From the NCBI GenBank assembly GCA_030247855.1, contig JAPDRN010000004.1:735557-799556 (forward strand): a DNA stretch of 64,000 bases, given 5' to 3'. A program made the position numbers and the translations under genes. The notes under the pieces are model-generated. The model made no database searches, had not been told where the DNA came from, and saw nothing but the letters and a program-made list of their open reading frames with translations. Below, in pieces: positions 11,065-21,938 of this stretch. The DNA comes from Knufia peltigerae (taxonomy: Eukaryota; Ascomycota; Eurotiomycetes; Chaetothyriales; Trichomeriaceae). The stretch's first letter is position 1; every line of letters begins with the position of its first letter.

Positions 11065-11876
11065 ATGGCAGCGGCAGCTCACCACGAATACTCTCCCCGC
11101 CCCCCAATGGCGTCCAGAATCCGAGAGAATCTCAATGTCAACGTCCAAAGCACCTACAGCAGACTGAATCTTGACGACCGTATCCGTTGTGTGCTCATCT
11201 ACAACGATGCGGTGGCCTTGAGCCTTGGGTTTGCTTCTGGGGCGTCGACCGGAAAAGCCGTCTTCCACGTCCTCGGCGCGTTCCTTTCTTTCTCATTCTT
11301 GATGAACATCCCTATCGTCTTGGTAGCCACTAGAGCCAGACGCACTCAAGGAGCACTGATGCTCCGGGACGGCAATCGCGCGCCCTCCCTTTCGATCCTC
11401 GCTCTCGATGTCGTCATCGTTGTTGCCTTGTTGATCCTGTACATCATTACCACTGTCGAGGCGGCCTCTTCGTACTCATGGGAGCCGGTCGTCATGATGG
11501 TATACGTTTCCATCGGAGCGCTTGTGGCGATGTGAGTCCTCCCGTCACGAGAGAGATGTCCTTCTGGATAGCTGCAACGCTCAAGACATGTTGGGTACTG
11601 GGTGATGCTGATAGTCCCGTCTAGGATAATTCACGGATGGCTAGCTGCCTCGGCCCTTGTTCGATACGTCCGCTATCGACGCTCCCTGGACAAGGAGAGA
11701 TGTCCTCACTGCCATACACCATTCACGTTCCGCGTGGAAGACCCGAGGAGTGCGTTTCCACAAGTCGATTCACCATCATCTGGTGAGTAATAGTCCGCTG
11801 CCACAAGAAATCATGCTGAGAATATACTTCAGCTGAAGACGAAGGTGACACTCTGCTTGCAAAGGACCAAAAGTAG
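11065..11876 (+). CDS. small integral membrane protein of unknown function
   Basis: Three exons: 11065-11531, 11625-11782 and 11833-11876 (introns of 93 and 50 nt, both with GTGAGT donors). The product is 222 residues. After a soluble N-terminal stretch of about 60 residues there are three hydrophobic segments (around FHVLGAFLSFSFLMNIPIV, LSILALDVVIVVALLILYI and VVMMVYVSIGALVAMIIHG). A basic loop follows (RYVRYRRSLDKE), then a CPHCHTPF pair that could be half of a zinc ribbon, and an acidic tail. The third exon is inferred because the frame otherwise stops right at a canonical GTGAGT donor. I do not recognise the family and propose no function. Confidence 0.65.
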
Positions 11877-14800
11877 GCAATTGGGCATGCTTGACAAACT
11901 CGGTTGCATAAGCAGAAACATGCCAGAAAATCAGAACATGGGATAGAACCTGGATGTCCAGGGCTTCACATGTTGACAGAGGAAAAGTCCTGCAGTGACA
12001 GTACAGGAATGGCCATACGGAGAAAGTATGATGCTGACGTTGGTCTCGCTTAGCATGAAGGGCGTCAGCCGGGTATGTGGCGTTCGGCATGTGCGTTGAT
12101 TCCATTGACATGTAAGGTGATATAGTCCTCACACTCGTTTAGCTAGTCTATGTCTTTTTAGTGAAATCCCTTTGACTTGTTCCGTTAGTGATCCGACATC
12201 GTCAGTCCCAGTTGGGTTTGCCATGCGGCCTTGCGAGCCGTTACCAGCCGAGCTTCATGTGGCTCGGTGTGAGGACCCCGTGAAGCTGAAGGCAAGTTCG
12301 GCATCTACGTGTCGTACTTTTGCCTGTCATTGGAATCTGCACAAACGGAGGAATGGTGAAAATGCCAGTCTACGTGTATGTTGCCGCCGCCAAGACCTTT
12401 TAACTTGTTCTGCCGTTGCATGTACAATATACACCCATGTCACATCGGTCACGGTTCAATGGGTTCTGATTCAGCTGAGCCAATATTCTAGAAGCTAAGC
12501 ACGGAACGTCCGTCGAGTGGCGCAGGTGGCGCTGAGGCAATCCGTCATTTTCTCTGGCGGGTTACTCGCGAGCATGGCTCTCCGGGGGTCAAATCAAGCT
12601 TCTGCGAGTTCACAAGGCCTGCATTGTATCTCGGTCATATGGACACTTAAGTAAGAAGATAGCACAATTGGTGAATCGTTGATCGAAAGGCACTAGGTTT
12701 TATTAAATTGGAAAATAAAGCCGGCCAAGCGTCGGATCGGCCATCACGCACATGAACTTTGTTCGTAGATCAACATGCTGCGAGTCAGATAGGAGTGGTT
12801 GCGATGAAGGCCGCTCTTTTGAGGTTGAGTGCGAGTACTTGTATTACCAGAAGAATAAAGAAACGATGAACAGGAGACTCAATTGCCGCTACGCACGGCA
12901 ATTGCTTGTCGTTGTCGTCAAGCTCGTCATGATCGGCACTGGTTGAAGCTGGATCGACGAGGAATCTCCGATGATTATTGATGCCCAAGTGCCCCTGTTG
13001 GGTGGTTGGCATCCCCCTTGTAGACCGCCTGAATCAATCAGTGGAATTTGTGGCGAAAGGCTGTGTTTTCGACCGGCAGAGTGCTACACTGTCTACTCAG
13101 GTCAGCTGTGGCTGACAAGGCTATCGAAGAAATGCCGCCATGCATGAGACATGGTGGGCAAGCATGTACAGCGAGTAATGGTGCAAGCCTCGGCATCTGA
13201 CGAAGCCTCGGGCAGTATGCTTCCTTGCCTGAATATTCGTGCATCGGGGTCTCCACCGCCTATTGAGCCTGAGGGCAATGAAGCGGACACCAAATTTTCT
13301 CCCGGAGCGCACCGCATGCGGCAACCAAATCGCCTCCCATCTCCAAATAGGGATCGAGACGAAACGTAATGATGCTTGAGTCTTGGGCTTTTCCAGTGGC
13401 ACGACTGAAAGCAGGAGTGGCCGCCGTCGTCCCAAGCTCCCGGTACCACTGCGGCGAGGGCTTGCGTCAAATTTCTCACTGCCCATTCCCGAAGCAGCGC
13501 CCGGTACTCGTACCTGCATCGGGTGGGAAACTATTAGTCAACGTATCCAGAATAAAAGGCCAGCCTTGTTTGGTGGTGTTGGGGTGTCGTTCGAGCCTCA
13601 TTGAAAATGGGCTGAGGCATAAGCTAGCCCTGCTGTTCCTTTACTCGTACAAATCGGTCTCCCTACTGCGTGCACGGCTAATAAACGCTGGCCGGTGTAC
13701 GTACAGTAGTGTCGGCCATCTGGTTGGTTTCAGGTCCTTAGGTTGAGCCACCGGCGTACAGTAGATTGATCGCATCATGCGTCGATCTAGATTGGTGACC
13801 AGTATGGCACGGTGAAGCAATAGATGATTCTTTGTGACAATGGCGGATGTTACAACGGCCCTGGTATCCTGAATTGGGATGCATGAGAACGATCCAGTAG
13901 ACATTGGCATCTGCTCGGATCATCAGCCCGCGTGAGATCCATTAATGCAGATTGACAGCTTGTGTGCTCCGTTAACGATATTCGCATCAATTAATTGCTG
14001 CGAGGGGTCCTGCTCTCAGACAGGCCCAACCAGAGAACCATGTCTGACCAGACAAGGCTCCTTAGGCCAAGCCTATTCCCTAGCTGCGTGATGATCAGCA
14101 AGCCGTGCTCCTCGCCTAGTACTCGTACTTGTACAGCGACCACCTGCCCAGTGCAGTCCGGCCTGCTCGTCCGCTCTTTGCATCACTATGATTACATGGT
14201 GACCACACCCTCCTGCACGAACACGCATCAAGACGTCGGAGTAATGGATGCCATCTGCTCGTGTTGCACAGAACGAAGAGCGTATTTGCCAGGACATCCC
14301 TGCCCATCATTGCGAGATTACGCTCAGCAGCGGTGGTTTAATGGAGGACAAACCCCACCATACATCCGATAGCCCGAGAAACAGGTATCCACGTACGCTT
14401 CTCGAAGCCAAAGGGATCCAGCTTGCCACGTGACGCCACAGGGGAATTCGAGACTTGTATAGTGGGTAGATGTTTGTGTAACATTCTGCCATCTCTTCAG
14501 CCTGGGGACTGAGGCTGTGAAGTGTCTCAAGGAGAGCTTAACAAGCTCCGACTGTGATCAGTTGAAGAATACCTTTCGGCAGGCGCGAGACAGACTTCGG
14601 GTCAAGTCTGGGACAGACCCCGATTATTACCGGAAACTGCAATGTGTCGGGTCATCTATGATCCTTAAGACGCGCATCGCAGGCAGACAGAGCGTTCATT
14701 AGATTTGGTTGTTTTGAGGAAGAGAGTGGGCGGAACCGAGACTGAAGAGTCAGCCCCTAACGACAATTGGTGGCCGTTGGCTCCATACAGCGTGGTCGAG

Positions 14801-16371
14801 CAGGCTGCTTAGCTTGCCGAATGTCCCACCACAAGGCCCTGGTTAGTTCCAGGGTCCTGCAATGGTCAATCCTATCAAGGCTAGGTTAAATCTCGTAGTT
14901 TTCGTGATGAACAGCGGATGGCTTTTCCCGCCTTATTTGTTACTCGTGCTCTTCCTCGTAGAGCCCGAGGAAATATAAACATCTTTTCGTCATAAAGGTT
15001 AGTTTGAAATCACGATTGTTACCTGTCAAAAGGGTTGTTGGCTACGGATTGTTGCCGGGAGCTGTCACCACAACAATTGATGAAAGAATCGACGAGCAAA
15101 GGAGTGGTACAAGCATTAATCGACAGCCACTCTGCAGAATAAGGGTCTTATACGGTGCCCTTCGACTGGAAACTCCCTGGCTTAGGGTAACAAGTCTCCA
15201 TTTATAATATTATTCCGGTAAGAAGCCGGCTTTCGCAGTCCACCGCGCTCCATACGAAGTTTCGGTGTTTGTTGAGAAGGCTACCAGGCTACCACGGCTA
15301 CCAGGCAGTAATAACAACCACGACGGGCTGATTATTATTCTGACCAGTGCTGGCCACTTCTCGGATCGATCTCTGGCTCACCTATTGTAGAGATGTGGTG
15401 CGTGGCCAATACGTGTCAGGATCTTGCGTCAATGCTCGCAACTAGTGGACTTGTAGTCGATACCAAAGCGAGGATCTCAAACGAGTTTCTGGAGCGTTGA
15501 GCCGGCCGTGCTGCGGATATATTGATTGCTGTCAAGTCCTCGATGCGGGAAAAGATGGGATGGCCAGGAGCAGCAGCCTTCTCTCCAAGGGCGCCCATGT
15601 CCATATCCTGGATCGAGTCAGCCGTGCCTATTCCTTGTAAACGCACGGAATAGTAAACCCTAAGAAAACACAACTGAACTGTAAGCGTGCCTGGCATGTC
15701 GCAAATGGGGCCTCGGGAGAAAATGATGGGTCGGAAAGGACGGTGGGTGCGTTCGAGTCGAATGGTAATGGGCTGAGTGCGGAAATGATGGAAGAGGTGA
15801 GGCCCCACAGCGCGCAGACACCCCCCCGGCACAAATGCAACTCTGGTTCTAGGTGGTCTAGCGGGCGCTGTGGGCAGTCAAGGGCGTCAGTCGGTGCTTG
15901 GAGTGTGAGCCCACCAGCCCGCGCTAAAGGTGTCTACGGAGGATCTAATGGGCTATTGTATGGGCGAACCCTGGCTCACTGGCTCGCCTGCTAAACTCTC
16001 AGGTGCCCGGCTCCTCATCCACTCGATTCGAGTCGACCTACCATCGACAATACTTTTGTGCTCGTACCCTCCATCTTCTCCCTCATCGATACTTATCCTG
16101 CCTCGTGCTTGCTCACCGACTCGATAGATTGTATCTTCAACGAGGGCGATTTACTCACACCAGTAGACGACAAGACATCGCCTTGTCCTTGTATCCCGCC
16201 GGCCTCTCCTTGTCGCTCATTACAACTCAACGGATTCGCCGCGCCCCTCGACATTTCAGGTATCGCTCCGAGTCCGCCTCATCACGTCACCGCCCGATAT
16301 CAGCAACATTATCGCAAGCATTCTTCCACTCTCCTCGATTCCATTTCAACGAAACTCTGCCATATAAGTCT
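11877..16371. other. 4.5-kb gene-poor stretch
   Basis: The longest gap in the window. Open frames up to about 140 codons occur on both strands (for example 13102-13519 minus and 15416-15832 minus), but none shows a domain, a sensible splice structure or a convincing composition. There is no obvious AT-rich decay, inverted terminal repeat or transposase remnant. A short imperfect tandem of GGCTACCA units lies near 15279-15306. The right-hand few hundred bases must include the leader of the Sfp1-like gene. Confidence 0.45.
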
Positions 16372-18544
16372 ATGTTTGATTACGAAGAGAGTCCTCCGCC
16401 ACTACATCACTCGCCGTCTCCGAGTGATCGGTCGCAATTCACGTCTAGAGATACCACTCCCGTTACACCGGTTGACAGCGGTCCCTCTTTTGGGCGAGCA
16501 TTCGGCAAGAAGCCAGAGAAAACCGTTCTTCCCTGGTTCAAGAAGCCGATTGACGTTGGACGTACTACTACGAGACTCTGCCTCGACAACTCCTTACTCG
16601 AGCCCGACTTCGACGATAATACCTTCCCGACCTTCGGCGCATCGCCACCTATCCGGGGCATGGCGAGCGTAGCCAACCCTCTCGACGTCTCGACACGACA
16701 AACATCGACCTCGCCACGTGGTAATCAGCCGTCGAACCTGACTTCGGCCTTGCAGAGAAGCGACAGTGAAGAAAAGAGAAGGATGGCGAACGCTCCGGCA
16801 GAGACCGCCTTCAACCGACCGATGCCCCAGATGCCCTCTAACGCTTCCGATGACTTTGCAAAGTTCGAACGTGGGGCACGGCCGATTGCGATGAAGGGTG
16901 CTCATAATGACAGACAGGCCCGACGAGAGAGTATTGCCCAAAGTATTAATGCAGGCATGAGTTGGGGAGGGATTTCAGTCGGAAGCTGGATTAGAGATGA
17001 GTCCGTCACAATGCCTCTCCCGCGGTCAAGGTATTTTGCTCACATTTCACAGTATGATGATGTCTGGAACATCCCCCTTTGCCTTCAATTCCCCCTCTTT
17101 CCAATCCGCGTCCTACCTTCCTAAGCTGGAGGCCAATTTCATGAAGGATTTCTCATGTTGTGGCCTTACACTACCTACTCTGCATGATCTGCTCCAACAC
17201 TATGAAGAAGCCCATGCGCAGAAAGACCCTTCCGGAAATGAGCATCAGCACCCTGTTCCCGACAGCCGGGCGGCCCTCGCTGCCACGACTGCGGCCCAAG
17301 TTCAACAAGAAGCTCAACAGCGAAGCCAACAGCAGCATCCTCAAAATACCCCTGGCCGGCCATTTGGATCGCAACCATCTGCATCGCAGAACCCTTCACG
17401 ACAGACGGGCTTTGCAAGCACACTGCAGACGATTCCTGACATGGATACGGTTGAAGATATGGAGATGGACGACATTGACGGCACCGACGAGACAACTCCG
17501 CCGCCCAACATGTATACGTCCAACCAGTCGCAAGCCTCCCCACAAACCTCTTTCAATGCTACGGCACAGCCGCAAATTCCTCAATTGAACACATCAATGA
17601 TGCAAGGACATCAAGCATTCCGTCAATCCACGCCTAGCACGCCTGTGGCTTCGGGTCGGCCAAATGCCGCATTTCAGGGCAACAATGTCTCGTCCACCCT
17701 CATGGCCAACCCAATGCAGCAGTTCCAAGACTTGCAGAATCCTTATCGCGGGACCCCGGACTCTTCGGCGCCTGGTACGCCCGGAGAATTGGACGATGGT
17801 CTCATGAACGGTATGGACGACATGTCCATGTCGAATAACCTGTACAGCAATATGCCCAATGGATTTGGTGGTTTTGGGTTCGGCATGAACAGTGACATGA
17901 TTGATCTTTGCATTGACGAGCCTGCCAAACGGCTATTCTCTCACGGGACTCAGGGCATGCAGTCGCAAAACGTGATTCACAACCGACTGGGCTCTGGCCA
18001 ATACGGCGCAGATAGTGAAATTGCCCGAACGATCCGTGAGCGGCAAGCCGCGGCTGGCCTGCCAGACACCACAACTAATATTCTTCCCCATGAAGAACCG
18101 AAGCCTTTCCGGTGCCCTGTGATTGGTTGTGAGAAGGCTTACAAGAATCAAAATGGTCTTAAGTATCACAAAACAGTAAGTCATGAGCATTCCATGTTTC
18201 TCCTCTCGAGCATTTGACTGACTTGTTCGCAGCATGGTCATAACAATCAGCGACTGCATGAGAACGGCGATGGCACTTTCTCGATCGTCGACCCCGATAC
18301 ACAAGCACCCTACCCTGGCACTATGGGCATGGAGAAAGAGAAGCCATACAAGTGTGAGGTTTGCCAAAAGCGATACAAGAACTTGAACGGGCTCAAATAC
18401 CACAAGCAACACTCTCCTCCATGCAATCCGGAAATGCAGTTGAATGCGAACAAGAGCCCGACCATGGCCATGCCCAACATGATGGGCAACGCTGGGAATA
18501 TGGGAGCTGGTCTCTCCGCTGGTGGAGATATCAACATGATGTGA
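16372..18544 (+). CDS. SFP1: Sfp1-like C2H2 zinc-finger transcription factor
   Basis: In yeast, Sfp1 is a nutrient- and TOR-responsive activator of ribosome-biogenesis genes. The fungal orthologue group is recognised by its split finger pair. Exons: 16372-17000, 17053-18175 and 18233-18544, giving 687 residues. I start at MFDYEESPPP. Upstream in-frame codons exist but look like leader. Intron 1 uses a GTCCGT donor, which yields SWIRDD-MMMSGTSPF. Around residue 230 there is a degenerate C2H2 segment (CCGLTLPTLHDLLQHYEEAH). Near the C-terminus are two fingers, FRCPVIGCEKAYKNQNGLKYH (interrupted by intron 2 between HKT and HGH) and YKCEVCQKRYKNLNGLKYH (residues 623-641). A long Gln/Pro/Asn/Met-rich region between them is probably the activation domain. 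Confidence 0.85.
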
Positions 18545-20062
18545 CACAAGACATGATACCCCAGACGACTCCAGTCATGAACATATTCCGCTTCACTTCC
18601 TCCAAGCAGCACGACTTCGGTGGTGAGAAATGCTCTGGATTACTACTCTGATTATTACCTTTAATGATGCACCACGGCAACCCTTCGGATTTACAGCATC
18701 CGAAAGCACCACGAAGATGGTCTGACGGGTGCTCTCAGTCGAAGCGGTCAACGCTACGAATGTTCCATGTTTTGTTTACGGCCACACGGAAAGAAGATAG
18801 AAGAGCAGTCTGCGTTTTGCGAAAAGTCGATTTTTACGGGACGGGGAATGGTTTGGGTTTTTACAAAAGGACTTCAAGAGCTTCTGATAAAGGTGGGCCA
18901 CTGTTTGAGCCCGAGGCGTTCAGGACCAGCTGTAGCAATTTTTCTCATGGGTGGATTTGTGAAGAACGGACAAAGCGTCTATTATCTGAGGTTTCAAGGA
19001 ATGAACGAACGGCTAGAAAGGTCCCTTGTGAAATGGTATGTACAGGAACTTTTGGATGCGACTGGAGCCATAACCCAGGGCTGGAAAATGTTGTTGTTAC
19101 TGCTATTATCGCCTAGATGTCCACTCTTGCGCGTATTTACTGCACATATTCAATGAATTGGTTGTGGTCGAACTGTGCCGACCCTCGTAGACGTGGCTGT
19201 CATAGTAAAGACACTGGAAATGGAGTAAAGCAACAGCGGAGGATGCTTTTCGTTGCCCAGCAAGTTGTGCATACAATAAAGAGACAGGCTGTTCAAAATG
19301 CCTGTCGAGTGTGTCTCAGGTGTCACTATTGTCATTTTTGCCTGTTGGGGCTGTGAGATGTGGACATTTTGCCTTTTTCATCACAGGTTGACGCGTCGTG
19401 GGGTGGATGTGTGTGCGTGTGTGGGTGGGAAGGGGTTTTTTGGCAAGGGAAGAAGAAAATAGACCACCAGATACCGAAGGGAGGTAGTCGTAGAGAGAAA
19501 CCTGAGACCTGGGACTTTCGGCCATCTGCGACAAGAACGATCTCTATTAGGTATTCGGTACCAGTAGCGACAACTGAGTCGTACCTAAATCACCACACAC
19601 CAAACAGGGCGCATTTTTCTCCGCTGCGGGCTGCACTGTCTTGCCCCCTGGTCGAAAGTCATCCTGTCCGTGTGGCTCACAACACCTCTCACGAACGCTG
19701 AGAATTGTCTCCTCCTTTGCAAAACCCTCTCAAATTGTGTCTGCTTGCTGCGCATTATCACACAACCTTCCTTTGGAAAACTGTCACTCGTTCGTCTGCA
19801 CGCGCAGGCCTCGATCGCAAGTCGCTCAATATAGAGCGCCCCCACACACTGAATAAGCCCACGGAGTTCGGCCACCTGTTTCAGACACCAACCTGAAGAA
19901 ACAAGCTACTTACCTCGAGTATCCAGCGAGCCCTAGAGCGCATCTCGGCGCATCAGTACAGTCACTCGACCACCTCACCTTTCAAATCGATCGCACGTTT
20001 GCCCTAGCCCGAGTCGAGAATCGCGACGGGTCCTCCTGCGACCCCTCTACACGCACGCGCCC
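18545..20062. other. 3' region of SFP1 and leader of the NIPA gene
   Basis: About 1.5 kb without a supportable coding region. The open frames at 18664-19156 follow directly on the stop codon of the Sfp1-like gene and are probably 3' untranslated sequence. The CT-rich DNA from about 19600 is typical of a fungal promoter and leader. Confidence 0.5.
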
Positions 20063-21368
20063 ATGTTTAACATGCTGGAAGACAAATACATTGGCCTGGC
20101 CCTTGCTATAACATCGACGCTGGCCATCGGCACCAGTTTTGTCATCACGAAGAAGGGTCTCAACGATGCTGCAGACAAGCATGGATTTGAAGGAGAGGGA
20201 TACGCCTACCTCAAAACTCCGCTCTGGTGGGCTGGAATAGCCTCACTCGTGGTTGGCGAAGTGGCCAACTTTGCAGCTTATGCTTTTGCGCCTGCGATTC
20301 TGGTAACGCCTTTGGGCGCTCTCAGCGTGCTTATTGGAGCCGTGCTTGGGGCATATTTTTTGCATGAAGAGCTCGGCGTTTTGGGCAAACTGGGCTGCGC
20401 TATATGTCTGCTGGGGTCGGTTATCATCGTCCTACACGCTCCTCCGGATAAAGAAATTGAGACGGTGGACCAGATTCTGGATTTCGCTATTAAGCCTGGT
20501 ATGTCGAGACGCTATATAGACGATCGCACCGCCAAAGAAACTAACCATGGGTGTCACAGGTTTCATTCTCTATTGTCTTGCTGCCATCGTTTTCTCGACG
20601 GTCATGATATACAAGGTCGCGCCTGTGTACGGAAAGAAGAATCCCTTGATCTATATCTCCATCTGCTCGACAGTCGGGTCGATTTCGGTCATGTCAGTCA
20701 AGGCATTTGGCATTGCCCTGAAGCTGACTTTTGCGGGCAATAACCAATTTTCACACCCATCGACTTACGTCTTCATGATTGTGACGATAGTGTGCATTCT
20801 GACCCAGATGAACTACTTTAACAAGGCCCTCAGTCAATTCTCGACTTCAATCGTCAACCCTCTGTATTACGTTACCTTTACGACAGCGACGTTATGTGCG
20901 TCTTTCATCCTATTCCGGGGTTTCAACACCACAGATGCTGTGAACACCATCTCCCTCCTCTGTGGCTTTCTGGTCATCTTCTCCGGCGTATATCTTCTCA
21001 ACCTGTCTCGAGGCGACCCTGATGGACATGGTATGTTGAACGGTAAGATTCCCGACGAGGATGGAATCCCCACCGATGGTCTTGCTGGTCTTCATACGAG
21101 GAGGAGCATGCAAGCGCGACGAAGTTTCGATCCCCATAGGCGGAGTAGCAGCCTCACCTTTAGCCCTGGAGGCCTACGGAATGTCGGCGCAGAAAGTGCT
21201 GGATTGATGCACAGCTATGATGTTGAGCATAATGCCTTTGGGCTGTCGGATCTTGTGGAGGATCCCGAAGAGATGGGAGGAGGTAGTGGCAGTCGGAGTC
21301 CACAGCCCAATGGTGACAGCGTGACCAAGGTTTATCACAAGCCACACCAAAAGACTTTGAGTCAATGA
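20063..21368 (+). CDS. NIPA-family magnesium transporter
   Basis: Two exons, 20063-20498 and 20560-21368 (61-nt intron GTATGT...CACAG), encode 414 residues. The first half carries the family's opening (YIGLALAITSTLAIGTSFVITKKGL) and then KTPLWWAGIASLVVGEVANFAAYAFAPAILVTPLGALSV, the signature of the NIPA/DUF803 Mg2+ transporter family. About nine hydrophobic helices are visible, including FFRGFNTTDAVN-type loops near FILFRGFNTTDAV. The C-terminal 90 residues are polar, with a Ser/Arg-rich stretch (RRSMQARRSF) that is probably cytosolic and could be phosphorylated. Human NIPA proteins move Mg2+ at the plasma membrane or endosomes. The fungal location is unknown. Length and topology match the family with no sign of damage. 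Confidence 0.9.
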
Positions 21369-21938
21369 CACAAACTGGCTGCCAATGGGCTCTTATAAAA
21401 AGACTGTATTTGTAACGATATCCATGCATTAGGGACGGTTTGAGCGATGAACTACGGCATTTTCACGGACGGAATTGGGACCCAGCCAACAATGAGATTG
21501 CGCTGGCGTTTTCGAGACAACAGGAGCAATGTGGGCTTTGACTGATTATTGAGGCCAAGGAAACCTCATTTGATCGAGTAGACATCATTACGTAGGGTCG
21601 GGTTTTGTATATATGGCAATTGAAAACGATGTGGTGAAACTTCGTCTGACGAGGCTGGCAAGGACGAGGTTGCAGAGGCAAGGCTGAGATGTCGAGGGCA
21701 CGTGTTCAATTCGATCGCTGTTGTCCAAATCCAGTTCCAATTTCCAACGCACAAACAGCCAACTTCCCTCCCGCTTTCTGTTTTCTTGTTTTTGTCAAGC
21801 CAACTAACTAATTGTGTTCTGCCTTTACTCTATCCCTGGAACGCCAGCGCTACATGAGACCTTCGCTGTTCTGATATCCTTTAGAATTATTTCAGCAACT
21901 GCATTCCCCCCTCCAGTGGCTAGGATAGGCAAGTAGCG
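21369..21938. other. intergenic / leader of choline kinase gene
   Basis: CT-rich promoter-like DNA. No gene seen. Confidence 0.5.

Noticed and set aside
13102..13519. Overlapping minus-strand frames of 125-132 codons
   Set aside because: Two frames of similar length overlap in the same interval, composition is random and start codons are doubtful.
17031..17052. Intron using GTATTT donor in the Sfp1-like gene
   Set aside because: It would be 22 nt, below the length that can be spliced. The 52-nt alternative also gives better family sequence.
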